From a virus: a DNA stretch of 64,000 nucleotides. Both the position numbers and the translations under genes were made by a program. The first letter of the stretch is position 1. Each line of letters starts with the position of its first letter. The stretch spans positions 124,001-188,000 of IMG/VR virus record IMGVR_UViG_3300025012_000026; one strand, given 5' to 3'. Below, one piece after another: positions 9,586 to 18,408 of this stretch. Under the pieces are notes generated by a model that searched no databases, had not been told where the DNA came from, and worked only from the letters and a program-made list of their open reading frames with translations.

Positions 9586-10333
9586 TTACTTAACTATTTT
9601 TGCATCAAATCCATATTTTTCATATAAATGACTATTGTTAAAATTTTTTATTTTTATCTCCTCCTTTAATCTTGCTATAATAGCATCATCTAATTCATCA
9701 AAATAACCTAAATGTTTTTTCTTTCCATAAAATATCTGTGAATGCCATTTATTCATCTGTTTGTTAAAATAAACTCCTTGGCAACCACTACTATTATTTA
9801 TATTTGGGTTCCTATTAACATTATTTTGTCTGTGATCTGTAGTTCTGAGATTATATTTACGATTATTACTTTTTTGTCTATCGATATGATCAACTTCTAT
9901 TTCTGGATTATTGACTCCCATAATAAGCCTATGTATTCTAATTGTTTGTTTTTCATCTTCATCATTTTCTGATATACTAGAAACAATATATCCTCGTTTG
10001 TTTTTATGCCAACAATATACTTGTATCTTATCATAGTCTTCTAAATCAAATTCAAAGTAATTATTTCTAAAATCATAACCTATACCATATTCACCAGTTA
10101 AATCATATGTATTAGTTTTGCTACACCTAGCAATATTAACTTCTTTTTGCAAACATCCACAACTTCGAGTATTTCCATTTCTTAAACTAGTGCCATTTAC
10201 TGTAAATATAGTTTTAAGAGGACAACTACATTGAACAATCCAATGACACACCCTATGTTTATTAATGTGAGAAAACTCTAAAACTAATAATCTATCAAAT
10301 GTTTTCCCTTTTAAATCAATTATTTTTCCCCAT
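9586..10333 (-). CDS. HNH/AP2-type homing endonuclease with a frameshift near its start
   Basis: The main frame has an N-terminal zinc-like segment (TSLRNGNTRSCGCLQKE), an HNH core (IHRLIMGV...EVDHIDRQKSNNRKYNLRTTDHRQNN) and a C-terminal AP2-like DNA-binding domain (GCQGVYFNKQMNKWHSQI). The natural beginning MGK-IIDLKGKTFDRL is split. ATG at 10331-10333 follows GGAG but runs out of frame after GGGGAAAAA, and removing one base from that run restores the whole protein. Either there is an indel (real or assembly), or translation starts at ATA or at a GTG at 10249-10251. It lies between the primase and helicase genes. Confidence 0.75.
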
Positions 10334-10344
10334 ATATAATCTCC

Positions 10345-11874
10345 TTACCAATCCATAGGTATATTAACTATACCTAATTCTTTATATACATTTCTCGAAT
10401 AATCATTTTCGCTGATAATCTGAAATTCATCTGTACTTCCAAATCTATTCTTAGTGACAAATATAATAGTATAAGACTTATTTTTGTCAAGTTTAAAGGG
10501 TATGCGAGTAAGTTTATTTTTACCTTCTAATCTAAAACATTTTAATTCATTTTTACCACCTTCAAATTCATCATCAAATGGTTTTCTTATCATTAAATTT
10601 GTTGATGCTACATCTACGATATTCTTAGCCAAACCAATATTATCATTTGTAAAATGCCTTTGTTTTGTACTACTTTTTCCTAATTGATATGTAATCCATA
10701 TATGTACATTTTTCCCTGCTGGTTTAATACAATCATAAATAGCAACACTATCCTTTGTCATTTCTGTCCATACTTGATCTGTTGAATTAATATCTGCACT
10801 AGCCTTCATTGTATCTAGTATGAACATTGAGCACCCTAATGAATGATATTTTTTGATAGTTTTAATTGCTAAAGACGCATTATATTTAGGAAATGGAATT
10901 ATAGTAATATTTTTATTCTGTTTCTTTTCTTCTATCCAGTCTGCACATTGATGTAATAATTCTTTATCTTCTGGAGAAAATTTACCATCTCGCAATCTAT
11001 ATTTTTGAAAATCTTTTTTGAATATATTATTAGCCACCCATATAATTAATTCTTTTCTCCATTTTGTCACATCTTCTTCATTTATCATTATGCATAATTT
11101 TTCATCATAAGTTATAACTTGTGGAAGAATTAATTCAATAGTTGTTGTGGTCTTACCTGCCCCACTTAAAGCTCCTAACATTGTAATATTACCTTCTAAA
11201 TTACCTCCAATTTCTTTATTTAGAATAGGGGAATTATACAAAGGCATCCCTACTGCCAATCCTTTATCCATTTCATCTACTAAATCATGAATCTCTTCGC
11301 ATAAATTATAACTCTTGACATCTCCTTCTGCATTGATAAATATATGATTTAAGTGAGTTTCATAATATGCATAAATTTGTTCAACATCCATATCCGCAAA
11401 CTTACTTAATTTATCATACACTGGAAATTTTGCTTTCAATAACCCCAACACAGCATTCCATTTATGTAGTTCACTTATATAACCAATTAAGTTTTCTTCC
11501 TTGACATACTCTTTAGCTTTTTCAATAGTATCATAACCACCATATTCTTCATATTTAATCTTCAATTTATTGTGTTTTTCAAGATATAATCCAACAGTTA
11601 TTTCATCTAATGATTGTTTTTTCTCTTTAATTACTACATCATGTGCAATTACAAAATAAATCTTCCATATATTATTACTAAACTCTTCTACTTTTAATTT
11701 CTCATTTGTATAAATTAATTCAGGATTCTTAAAAAATATAGAAGTTATATTGGCTTCTGCTGATAATTTAAACTCTTTTACTTTTTTTACAGCATCAATG
11801 AGTAATTGTTCATAAGGACTTATTTCTTTTTTTACAACAGTAGTTTTTGACTTTGTTTTTGTAGCAACAGCCAT
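10345..11874 (-). CDS. dnaB: Replicative DNA helicase, DnaB family
   Basis: A 509-residue protein with a DnaB N-terminal helical domain and a RecA-like C-terminal motor. Walker A is GALSGAGKT (Lys241), Walker B MFILDTMKAS, followed by WITYQLGKSS and NIGLAKNIVDVAS, as in the DnaB C-terminal domain. This hexameric helicase drives the phage fork with the primase and DnaE encoded beside it. The ATG immediately follows the stop of the upstream 156-residue protein, so the two are translationally coupled. Confidence 0.92.
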   Translation of the reverse strand: MAVATKTKSKTTVVKKEISPYEQLLIDAVKKVKEFKLSAEANITSIFFKNPELIYTNEKLKVEEFSNNIWKIYFVIAHDVVIKEKKQSLDEITVGLYLEKHNKLKIKYEEYGGYDTIEKAKEYVKEENLIGYISELHKWNAVLGLLKAKFPVYDKLSKFADMDVEQIYAYYETHLNHIFINAEGDVKSYNLCEEIHDLVDEMDKGLAVGMPLYNSPILNKEIGGNLEGNITMLGALSGAGKTTTTIELILPQVITYDEKLCIMINEEDVTKWRKELIIWVANNIFKKDFQKYRLRDGKFSPEDKELLHQCADWIEEKKQNKNITIIPFPKYNASLAIKTIKKYHSLGCSMFILDTMKASADINSTDQVWTEMTKDSVAIYDCIKPAGKNVHIWITYQLGKSSTKQRHFTNDNIGLAKNIVDVASTNLMIRKPFDDEFEGGKNELKCFRLEGKNKLTRIPFKLDKNKSYTIIFVTKNRFGSTDEFQIISENDYSRNVYKELGIVNIPMDW

Positions 11875-12345
11875 TTACCATAATTCCTCCAATTCCTTAT
11901 CAATATTTTTATCTTTTGATTTTGCTGTATATTCAGCTCCTTCATGTATTTGATTTTCTAATTCTATATGTATGGTTTTTTCTTCTGCTTTTTTAGAATT
12001 TTTTAATCTTAATACCACATTATTTATTTCATTTTCAACAAAACTCATAATAGTATTTATTAAATGCCGTTCATCTTTAATCTTATCTCTACTTGGGCCT
12101 AAATATTGAAGAATACTATATTTACAAAATTTACAAGTCAATAATATAATTTTATAATCATAATTTGCTTGTGGTTTCTGTTTTTTATTTGCCATAAATG
12201 TTCCTTTATGTAAACCTTTAAGTCTCAATGCTAAGTATCTTGGGAATTTTACACCCGTTTCATACTGTAAAATTTCTTTAAAAACATAGTTTGCTAATTC
12301 TAACCAATCCTCTTGTTCTTGTTTCTTGGTAATTTTCTCTTCCAT
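11875..12345 (-). CDS. Unknown replication-operon protein, 156 aa
   Basis: The ribosome site GAGGTGATT places the start at 12343-12345 (MEEKITKK), not at the longer frame reaching 12414 through a hairpin. The protein is charged, with a CKFC pair and a Lys/Glu-rich C-terminus. I do not recognise it. Its position directly before the DnaB gene is where a helicase loader or accessory factor is often encoded; that is inference only. Confidence 0.7.
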   Translation of the reverse strand: MEEKITKKQEQEDWLELANYVFKEILQYETGVKFPRYLALRLKGLHKGTFMANKKQKPQANYDYKIILLTCKFCKYSILQYLGPSRDKIKDERHLINTIMSFVENEINNVVLRLKNSKKAEEKTIHIELENQIHEGAEYTAKSKDKNIDKELEELW

Positions 12346-12374
12346 TAAATCACCTCTATTAGTTTTATTAGAAC

Positions 12375-12404
12375 TAGGGATTATTGACAAATCAATAATC
12401 CCTA
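12375..12404 (-). terminator. Hairpin, 13-bp stem and 4-nt loop
   Basis: TAGGGATTATTGA and its exact complement flank CAAA, between the Sak4-like gene and the 156-residue gene. No U tract follows on either strand, so it may be a weak terminator, an RNA-stability element or a processing site within the replication operon. Confidence 0.6.
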
Positions 12405-12432
12405 TTAAATTCATAGATATGTGTATATTTAT

Positions 12433-13413
12433 TTACAGCATTTCAGCGAATTCTAACACCTGATTCAATTTTTCAATATCATTATTAACTAAATCTTTGA
12501 TGTTGATTTCTAAATCTCTGATTTTCTTTCCAATCTTCTTTTGATTTTCCTCAGAACTAGTTTTTAGTAATGCTTTAATTTGGTTAGCAATATCTTCTGC
12601 TTGTTCATCTTCTGCTTCCATAAATTCAGTGTCTTTACTTACCCCTACTGATAAGTCTAATGCTTTTTTAACTCCAAATTTCTTTGTGCTTTCCCATTTT
12701 GCTCTCCAAATTTCAAAAGAAGGATTTTCAATGATCTCTCCTTTTTTGGTTACTCCAGTTCTATCTTTATAAATTTTACCAAAGTAAGTTACATTGCCAT
12801 CTTTGTCTTCTTTAGTAAACATTTGAAGTACAATATCAAAATCATGTTCTGCCTTCTTAGCTAAATCTGGTGCTTCTCCAATTTTCTTTTTATTAAGAGA
12901 AGATGGATCATCGAAAATATCTTTTTGATGAGCAATTTCAACTACCCACTTACCCATCGAAGAAAATATGATATAAGCAGTTTTTAGAGCTTGATTCCAT
13001 CTTTTAATATGACCCCAATCACGAGTCGCGAGGCCCAAATCTGACATATCCACTTCTTTGCCTTTTCTCATTTGTTTTCTTGATCTTTTTTCAACAACTT
13101 CGTATGCTGCTGCTTGCATGTTCTCATATAATTTTGTTCCACTATCAATTGCAATAGTATCAAAATCTTTTAATGCTTCCTCATCATTTAATTCATCTAG
13201 TGTTTCTTGAACTTCAGAGGCAGATGTGGTACGCATGACTCCAATGATATTAGGATTGCTTTCAAGATAATATGTATTACCATCTTCACTATCTACTAAA
13301 TTAATATTAGGAAATGTTCCTGCAAACGTTGATTTTCCTGACCCCGTGGCCCCAAATGCTAATACTTTACCACCAACATATGCTAAAATTTCTTCTTTTT
13401 TCTGAAAACCCAT
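12433..13413 (-). CDS. Sak4-like phage RecA-fold ATPase
   Basis: The 326-residue protein has Walker A GATGSGKST (21-29), Walker B FDTIAIDSG and the WVVEIAHQKD region typical of the phage nucleotide-binding (AAA_24/Sak4) family. The C-terminus is helical and charged. Family members assist single-strand annealing recombination together with a phage SSB, and here the probable SSB gene is directly upstream. The ATG is preceded by AAAGGAG. Confidence 0.85.
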   Translation of the reverse strand: MGFQKKEEILAYVGGKVLAFGATGSGKSTFAGTFPNINLVDSEDGNTYYLESNPNIIGVMRTTSASEVQETLDELNDEEALKDFDTIAIDSGTKLYENMQAAAYEVVEKRSRKQMRKGKEVDMSDLGLATRDWGHIKRWNQALKTAYIIFSSMGKWVVEIAHQKDIFDDPSSLNKKKIGEAPDLAKKAEHDFDIVLQMFTKEDKDGNVTYFGKIYKDRTGVTKKGEIIENPSFEIWRAKWESTKKFGVKKALDLSVGVSKDTEFMEAEDEQAEDIANQIKALLKTSSEENQKKIGKKIRDLEINIKDLVNNDIEKLNQVLEFAEML

Positions 13414-13462
13414 TTATTTAATCTCCTTTATTATTTATTTTATTATTTAAATGATTATTGTG

Positions 13463-13493
13463 TTTATCAGGAGGAATTTAACCTCCTGATAAA
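13463..13493 (-). terminator. Hairpin, 12-bp stem and 7-nt loop
   Basis: TTTATCAGGAGG and its exact complement lie between the SSB-like stop and the Sak4-like start. The stem is strong but has no U tract. It could reduce read-through or mark a processing site, adjusting the ratio of the two products. Confidence 0.6.
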
Positions 13494-13524
13494 TTCTGTG
13501 AAAATATTAATATATAACTATTAA

Positions 13525-14766
13525 TTATACATCTAACAATTTCATCCATGCTTCATCGTCAACTGCTTCTTCGTCCTCCTCAGTATCATCATCTTCTTTT
13601 TTATCTAGTGTTTTCTCAAATTTAGCAACACTTTCTTCTAAATCTTCTGTTTCTTCCTCCTTCTCTTCTTCAACTTCAATAAATTGAGAAAGAAAAACTA
13701 AATCGCTTTCTTTATATTTATCTTTATTGATTGCTAAAATTGGAACTTTTGTTTCTCCTTCGCCTTCAAATGTAATTAAAGGTCTTTTTATAAGCATTCT
13801 TTTTTCTTTATTACCACCAATTGCACATTTACTAAGAGCTTCTTCCTCTGTGATAACATTAAGTTCAATAAGTTCTTTAATATCTTCAGGAAGATCATCT
13901 AGAGTAATACTTACTACACTTGCCCCTTCAAGCATTTCTCCTTCTACAGTGACTTCTACAAGAGTGCCTTTTTTAGCAGGAGCAAAACATTTAGCAATGA
14001 GTTTCTTAGTATTTTCTGGTTTCACCTTATCTACTTCTAACTCAAATGTTTTTGTGAATGCTACTGTTTTCTTTATTTCTTTGCCGTCATATTTACCAAC
14101 ATAGTCAACTACATATCCCGTAATTGGAAATGATGCTTTTTCTCTATCTAATTTACCAACTGCATTTGCGTCACAAAGTATTGTTTGTGTAAATACTGCT
14201 TTATATTCTTCTGGTTTAGCTTTTGATAAGAATACAGAATTAACTTCTTTTTTAATAGAAACACTATCATTATATGCTTGATATTTCAATTTTCCTTTAA
14301 CATTTACTACCATTCCATTTTCAAGATGTTGTTGTATGTATTGAATTGCATCATATGCAGATAAAAATTTATTTTTGAATGTTTTATCTTTTGTATCTTT
14401 TTCTAAACCAACTTTGATGAAACAAGAGTCTGCTACTGATTCTAGAATTGTTTCGTCAAATCTATCATCCCAATCAATAGTGAATTTATTATCAAAATCT
14501 TCTTGTTTTTTACCATCTACTTCTTTTATACCATGAACATATACTACATTATCTCTTTCTGATCCATAACCACCCATCATATCTGAATAGATGACATTAC
14601 CATTTCCACAATCTACACCAAGATTCATTTGATTCCAAACCCAATCTGATTTTGTAGTATCTTTATCCATTGTGAAAGTATAATCATTTACTTTTGCTTC
14701 TCCGATGAGTAAGAATTGTGCTTTACCTTTTTTCAATCCTAATTGTTCCTCTTTAATTTTTGCCAT
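13525..14766 (-). CDS. Probable single-stranded DNA-binding protein, 413 aa
   Basis: The protein opens with a beta-rich region (MAKIKEEQLGLKKGKAQFLL). It ends in a long Glu/Asp-rich tail finishing EAWMKLLDV, an acidic tail with a hydrophobic tip like those SSBs use to recruit partners. I do not see a standard OB signature, so SSB is an inference from tail, size and position beside Sak4. GAAGGA places the start at 14764-14766. The long leader carries a structure that can hide this ribosome site. Confidence 0.65.
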   Translation of the reverse strand: MAKIKEEQLGLKKGKAQFLLIGEAKVNDYTFTMDKDTTKSDWVWNQMNLGVDCGNGNVIYSDMMGGYGSERDNVVYVHGIKEVDGKKQEDFDNKFTIDWDDRFDETILESVADSCFIKVGLEKDTKDKTFKNKFLSAYDAIQYIQQHLENGMVVNVKGKLKYQAYNDSVSIKKEVNSVFLSKAKPEEYKAVFTQTILCDANAVGKLDREKASFPITGYVVDYVGKYDGKEIKKTVAFTKTFELEVDKVKPENTKKLIAKCFAPAKKGTLVEVTVEGEMLEGASVVSITLDDLPEDIKELIELNVITEEEALSKCAIGGNKEKRMLIKRPLITFEGEGETKVPILAINKDKYKESDLVFLSQFIEVEEEKEEETEDLEESVAKFEKTLDKKEDDDTEEDEEAVDDEAWMKLLDV

Positions 14767-14776
14767 ATTATCTATT

Positions 14777-14842
14777 CCTTCTTTCAATAATTTTATTTTA
14801 TTATTTAATGCACATGATCTATTAAAATATATTGAAAGAAGG
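14777..14842 (-). promoter_or_regulatory. Leader structure that can sequester the SSB-like ribosome site
   Basis: CCTTCTTTCAATA in the transcript leader (14830-14842) is exactly complementary to TATTGAAAGAAGG (14777-14789), which contains the ribosome site of the SSB-like gene. The 13-bp pairing spans a 40-nt loop. It predicts translational control, possibly autoregulation as known for other phage ssDNA-binding proteins. Confidence 0.65.
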
Positions 14843-14943
14843 TGGAGATTTATTGAATTTGATTGGTCTTCTACATTTTCCTTTATTCTTCAACCACTCA
14901 GTCCTTTCTTAATAATTAACTATATTGTTTTAACCACTTAATA

Positions 14944-14972
14944 ATTATAACATAATCAAATTTTCATGTCAA
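14944..14972 (-). promoter_or_regulatory. Consensus promoter of the replication operon
   Basis: On the minus strand TTGACA (14967-14972), a 17-bp spacer and TATAAT (14944-14949). It lies about 180 bp upstream of the SSB-like gene and should drive the replication block. Confidence 0.9.
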
Positions 14973-15065
14973 CAAATATTATTTATTACTTTTAACAAAA
15001 CATAAATCGCATAAAATTCCACTTCTATTGGATGCAATATATAACATAATTATTTATGCCTATTT

Positions 15066-15146
15066 AAATGACCATAAACCCTTATGTAGCAACAGTTACA
15101 GGACTATTTTACTGATTTTATTGAAAATTTGAGTTTATGGTCATTT
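15066..15146. repeat. 14-bp inverted repeat around a repeated core; possible origin or regulatory site
   Basis: AAATGACCATAAAC at 15066-15079 is exactly mirrored at 15133-15146, with 53 bp between. The left arm runs into AAACCCTTATGTAGCAA (15076-15092), which recurs at 18385-18401. The element sits upstream of the replication-operon promoter in a 420-bp non-coding stretch. It contains no ORF; an origin, partition site or structured RNA are the options. Confidence 0.6.
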
Positions 15147-15189
15147 TAAGCATAACCCCATAAAATGAAAATTTCTTGAGTAATACAAT

Positions 15190-15462
15190 TTACATTACAA
15201 ATTGACTTAATTTATCCCTTAACTCCAAATGTGAATTAATCTTTGCTTCTGCGTCCTCTTTAACTTGCTTATGACTCAATAATTCTTGCTCTAATGCTTC
15301 GATCTTTGCTTGACTTTGTTCTTTTGATTGAGCCAACATCTCATTTGCCTGATCTATTTTAGCAACTGCAATTTTAAATGCGGTTACTGCATTATCTACA
15401 ATACCTACTGCATTGTCAATCATCATGGAAGGGGTTACTGCACTCTTTTTAAACATTTTCAT
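15190..15462 (-). CDS. Small coiled-coil protein, 90 aa
   Basis: Starts MKMFKKSAVTPSMMIDNAVG after GAAGGAAT. The second half is a continuous heptad-rich helix (KEQSQAKIEALEQELLSHKQ), so it probably forms a coiled-coil oligomer. No family recognised. It is the last gene before the non-coding regulatory region. Confidence 0.7.
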   Translation of the reverse strand: MKMFKKSAVTPSMMIDNAVGIVDNAVTAFKIAVAKIDQANEMLAQSKEQSQAKIEALEQELLSHKQVKEDAEAKINSHLELRDKLSQFVM

Positions 15463-15488
15463 TCTTATTCCTTCTTTCATTATTAATT

Positions 15489-15680
15489 TTACATATAAGT
15501 TGACACAAGCAAATATGTTCTCATTCTTCTTTGTTTAAAACTATAATCTGCAACATATTGACCATAACGTACAAAGCAAAATTCTTCAAAAGTATAGATA
15601 TCCATATCGCAACGAGAAAAATCTAAATATAATTTGTCTAATATTTCGTCTGGATAATTAATTTTAAATTTCTGTAACAT
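15489..15680 (-). CDS. Hypothetical protein, 63 aa
   Basis: Aromatic- and acid-rich small protein (MLQKFKINYPDEILDKLYLD...). A good ribosome site (AAAGGAG) precedes the ATG. No recognisable domain. Confidence 0.65.
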   Translation of the reverse strand: MLQKFKINYPDEILDKLYLDFSRCDMDIYTFEEFCFVRYGQYVADYSFKQRRMRTYLLVSTYM

Positions 15681-15703
15681 TTGTTTTCTCCTTTAAATTA
15701 TTA

Positions 15704-15880
15704 TTAACTCCTCTCTACTACTTGAAATAAAACACCACAATCTGCTTTATGTAACCAATATAACTCATCCCTATTCAAATTAACTTGAATACGATAATGC
15801 AATGTAGTTTCTTCCATAATCACTCGATACGTATCTTTCTTGAAGAAATTAAAATCTTTAAGGAATTTTACTTTTTGCAT
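15704..15880 (-). CDS. Hypothetical protein, 58 aa
   Basis: AGGAGGTTGATATA places the start at MQKVKFLKDF; the frame reaching 15907 overlaps the ribosome site. The content looks like a small beta-strand domain (YRIQVNLNRDELYWLHKADC). Not recognised. Confidence 0.65.
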   Translation of the reverse strand: MQKVKFLKDFNFFKKDTYRVIMEETTLHYRIQVNLNRDELYWLHKADCGVLFQVVERS

Positions 15881-15893
15881 TATATCAACCTCC

Positions 15894-16145
15894 TTAATTA
15901 TTTTCAATAGTTAAAGTTGATTCAATAATTAACCATTCTTTACTTTTGAGTTTTTCTTCAAGAAAATCAAATGTATATAAATCACTAGACCATGTATAAC
16001 CTTGACCTAAATCAGTTAAGAAGAAAAAGTTACCGTCTTTATTTTCCTTTTTTGTAACTAATCTAAAGTCTTTATAACTAACTGAAATTATAAAAGGCAT
16101 CTTTGGCAATTCAAAGTTCTTTTTCTCATTAATTACTATATTCAT
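15894..16145 (-). CDS. Hypothetical protein, 83 aa
   Basis: Soluble protein with alternating hydrophobic strands (MPFIISVSYKDFRLVTKKEN) and a terminal acidic ENN. It starts two bases after the stop of the 54-residue gene upstream. No family recognised. Confidence 0.65.
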   Translation of the reverse strand: MNIVINEKKNFELPKMPFIISVSYKDFRLVTKKENKDGNFFFLTDLGQGYTWSSDLYTFDFLEEKLKSKEWLIIESTLTIENN

Positions 16146-16146
16146 A

Positions 16147-16311
16147 TCAACCTTCCTCTCCTTCCATAATTAATTCTTGTAGTGCAATAAAAGCAACATT
16201 ATTAACCAATGGCCCACCTTGACATTCATACTCACAAAACTCTAATTGTTTAATTGCTTTTGCTGGATTATTTTTAAATTCATCAATCATTTTACGTGAT
16301 GTTGATTCCAT
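16147..16311 (-). CDS. Small hypothetical protein, 54 aa
   Basis: Encoded between its neighbours with the site GAGGTG. The sequence (MESTSRKMIDEFKNNPAKAI, then an ECQGGP motif and an acidic tail) is mostly helical. Not recognised. Confidence 0.65.
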   Translation of the reverse strand: MESTSRKMIDEFKNNPAKAIKQLEFCEYECQGGPLVNNVAFIALQELIMEGEEG

Positions 16312-16352
16312 ATGTATTCACCTCTTTAGATATTTAAAATAACTGTTTTAAA

Positions 16353-16706
16353 TTATTTTATCAAAGATTCAATAGTTCTCTCTAATCCTAATTCTTGTCT
16401 ACAATAATGTAAGAAATCTTTACTATTCATTAAACTTTGAAGTTCATTTAATGAGTAATTTTTGGTAGATGAATAACATACTACTTCTTTTGTAACATTT
16501 CTCCCTTCTGATTGCCAAAGACTTAATTCGCAATTATCAACCGCATATCTACTATTAAATAATTCGATTGCTTCTTCTTTAGATTCTGCGAATATTGGAG
16601 TAACCCATCTATATGAATGATCTTTTTCTTTGAATCTATATTTAAAGAAATATAATTTATACAGGTCATATGTAAACTTAACTGCAATAGTATAGACTTT
16701 TCCCAT
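16353..16706 (-). CDS. Hypothetical protein, 117 aa
   Basis: Basic, aromatic N-terminal strand region (MGKVYTIAVKFTYDLYKLYF) followed by FAESKEEAIELFNSR and helices. GGAGGTG precedes the ATG. No family recognised. Confidence 0.65.
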   Translation of the reverse strand: MGKVYTIAVKFTYDLYKLYFFKYRFKEKDHSYRWVTPIFAESKEEAIELFNSRYAVDNCELSLWQSEGRNVTKEVVCYSSTKNYSLNELQSLMNSKDFLHYCRQELGLERTIESLIK

Positions 16707-16747
16707 AATTCACCTCCAATATAGAATAAAACTAAACTTTGAACTAA

Positions 16748-16966
16748 TTAATATTCATCATCACTTTCTTCTGGTTCTTCTAATTCCATTCCAATAATAT
16801 TTCCGATAGAATATAACGCCCATGCCTCTCCATTGCTACAACCATCATTAAATACATCATTGCTGTTTCCTTCTGATCTAAGTTCTGTGTAACCACAACA
16901 ATATGCTTTATAATGTCCATTTATGTATTCTTTAATTTCTTCAAGTATTTCTAAACTATCATTCAT
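16748..16966 (-). CDS. Small acidic protein, 72 aa
   Basis: A Cys/Tyr-rich centre (HYKAYCCGYTELRSEGNSND) and a tail ending EEPEESDDEY. The highly acidic tail suggests a small inhibitor or DNA mimic only very loosely. Family unknown. Confidence 0.65.
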   Translation of the reverse strand: MNDSLEILEEIKEYINGHYKAYCCGYTELRSEGNSNDVFNDGCSNGEAWALYSIGNIIGMELEEPEESDDEY

Positions 16967-16996
16967 GAATTAATGCCTCCTATTTATTTCATACTT

Positions 16997-17560
16997 CTAC
17001 TTACTAAACTCAATGAAATTTCTCCAAAACAACAACTCACTACTACTTCGATAAGCAACTCTTTCCAAACTATCAGCACACCATTTACGATATTTTTCTT
17101 CACTTTTAAATCTTGAATCAATTCTTTTCTTTGCCCTTCGAACCAATGAAACGCCTTTCATATCAGATATCTTTTGTGAATACTTCTTTAACTCAAAATT
17201 ATCAAGATCAATTTCAATCAATCCAATATCTTTTGGAATTAAATCAATAGGAATAGTGTTAACTGGACTTATGATATATGTATAGGCACTTGCACAGCAA
17301 AACCCATTTTTAAAATCACTCAGACTTGCTTTTGCTTCAATTCCTTTAACATCGTAATGAAATTTTCTTGGTGCTACTCTAACCTTTTTGATACCTACAC
17401 AATCAATGATTTCTTTTCTCTTTTTGCCAATATCTAAGTCCCACATGCCACCTACTTCAGTAGCAAGCATTTTGTAACCCCATCCAAATAATATGTATTT
17501 AGATATTTCCTTTAATAGAAAGTGCGTTTCTGTTTCATTCTTTGGTCTATCGAAACTCAA
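16997..17560 (-). CDS. Putative PD-(D/E)XK nuclease-like protein (MmcB-like)
   Basis: The 187-residue protein contains HYDVKGIEAKASLSDFKNGF, which resembles the E-x-K strand and following helix of small PD-(D/E)XK repair nucleases of the MmcB type, preceded by an acidic GMWDLDIG segment. A strong promoter lies at 17620-17648, so it starts its own transcription unit. The nuclease assignment is tentative. Confidence 0.55.
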   Translation of the reverse strand: MSFDRPKNETETHFLLKEISKYILFGWGYKMLATEVGGMWDLDIGKKRKEIIDCVGIKKVRVAPRKFHYDVKGIEAKASLSDFKNGFCCASAYTYIISPVNTIPIDLIPKDIGLIEIDLDNFELKKYSQKISDMKGVSLVRRAKKRIDSRFKSEEKYRKWCADSLERVAYRSSSELLFWRNFIEFSK

Positions 17561-17619
17561 TTAATTATTATCACCTCGAATCATTATTTATTTATTTCAC
17601 ATAATCTAACCACATACTA

Positions 17620-17648
17620 AGTATAACATTTTCACAACCATATGTCAA
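17620..17648 (-). promoter_or_regulatory. Near-consensus promoter
   Basis: On the minus strand TTGACA (17643-17648), 17 bp, TATACT (17620-17625), just upstream of the MmcB-like gene. Confidence 0.85.
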
Positions 17649-17674
17649 ACATTTTATTTTAGTATTTAATAAAA

Positions 17675-17830
17675 TTATCCATCTTTATACCAATCACTAA
17701 TTCCATCTTCCTGTGTTTCACATTTGCCATTTTCATCGAGTGCAATAAGTTTTCTACTTTCTAAAGCAATTGTACAAGAATCCTCCCAATTATATTTACA
17801 ATCTGAGTTTTTACAATTGATTAATGTCAT
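17675..17830 (-). CDS. Small cysteine-rich protein, 51 aa, DUF1540-like
   Basis: The pattern NCKNSDCKYNWEDSCTIAL with a later KC resembles short DUF1540-type metal-binding proteins. AGGAGGT precedes the ATG. The gene ends just before the promoter at 17620-17648. Function unknown. Confidence 0.65.
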   Translation of the reverse strand: MTLINCKNSDCKYNWEDSCTIALESRKLIALDENGKCETQEDGISDWYKDG

Positions 17831-17860
17831 TTTATAATTTACCTCCTTTCTAATTATTTA

Positions 17861-18328
17861 TTAAGTATCCTTTATTTTTTGATTCCACAAACGAACATCT
17901 TTATTCAATTCATATATTGCACTATATAACAAATCACATTCATCGATATATTCACTATCATTGATTTCAGATATTGCTAATTCAATAAATTTAATTGAGT
18001 TTAAAATTCTTTGTCTTTGAAGATAGCAACTGTCTAAATTCATGTCTACTTCTTTTACACCATTACATTTATTATCAATAATCTCAACTGTCATTTCTTT
18101 TCTTGTTTCAAATTGTGTATTTTCTTTCATGAATATTTCTGCATCTTTCTGATCAAATGTGCTTGTATCTAATTCAAGACAATCATCATCATATTCGCAA
18201 GTGTATTGAGATGAATTTATCTTTTTCCAAGTTTCAGTAGTCCATTGATTACCAAATCCATCTGTTTGAGATTTATTGTAAGTGAATTTTAAGATGTTTC
18301 CTTCTTCTAATAATTTAAAATAATTCAT
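17861..18328 (-). CDS. Hypothetical protein, 155 aa
   Basis: A beta-rich N-terminal half (WTTETWKKINSSQYTCEYDD) and a helical C-terminal half with regular heptads. GGAGG precedes the ATG. Not recognised. Confidence 0.65.
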   Translation of the reverse strand: MNYFKLLEEGNILKFTYNKSQTDGFGNQWTTETWKKINSSQYTCEYDDDCLELDTSTFDQKDAEIFMKENTQFETRKEMTVEIIDNKCNGVKEVDMNLDSCYLQRQRILNSIKFIELAISEINDSEYIDECDLLYSAIYELNKDVRLWNQKIKDT

Positions 18329-18383
18329 AATTCCTCCTTTCTAAGCACATGAAAATATCCTTTTATTGGATTATTTGATTTTA

Positions 18384-18408
18384 GAAACCCTTATGTAGCA
18401 AGGGTTTC
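18384..18408. repeat. 9-bp hairpin sharing a 17-nt core with the 15.07-kb element
   Basis: GAAACCCTT (18384-18392), 7 nt, AAGGGTTTC (18400-18408). The segment AAACCCTTATGTAGCAA is identical at 15076-15092. It lies in a 157-bp intergenic gap upstream of the 155-residue gene. Confidence 0.65.

Noticed and set aside
14705-14941. Plus-strand open frame over the replication promoter
   Set aside because: It overlaps a consensus promoter and the SSB-like gene on the other strand, and lacks a ribosome site.
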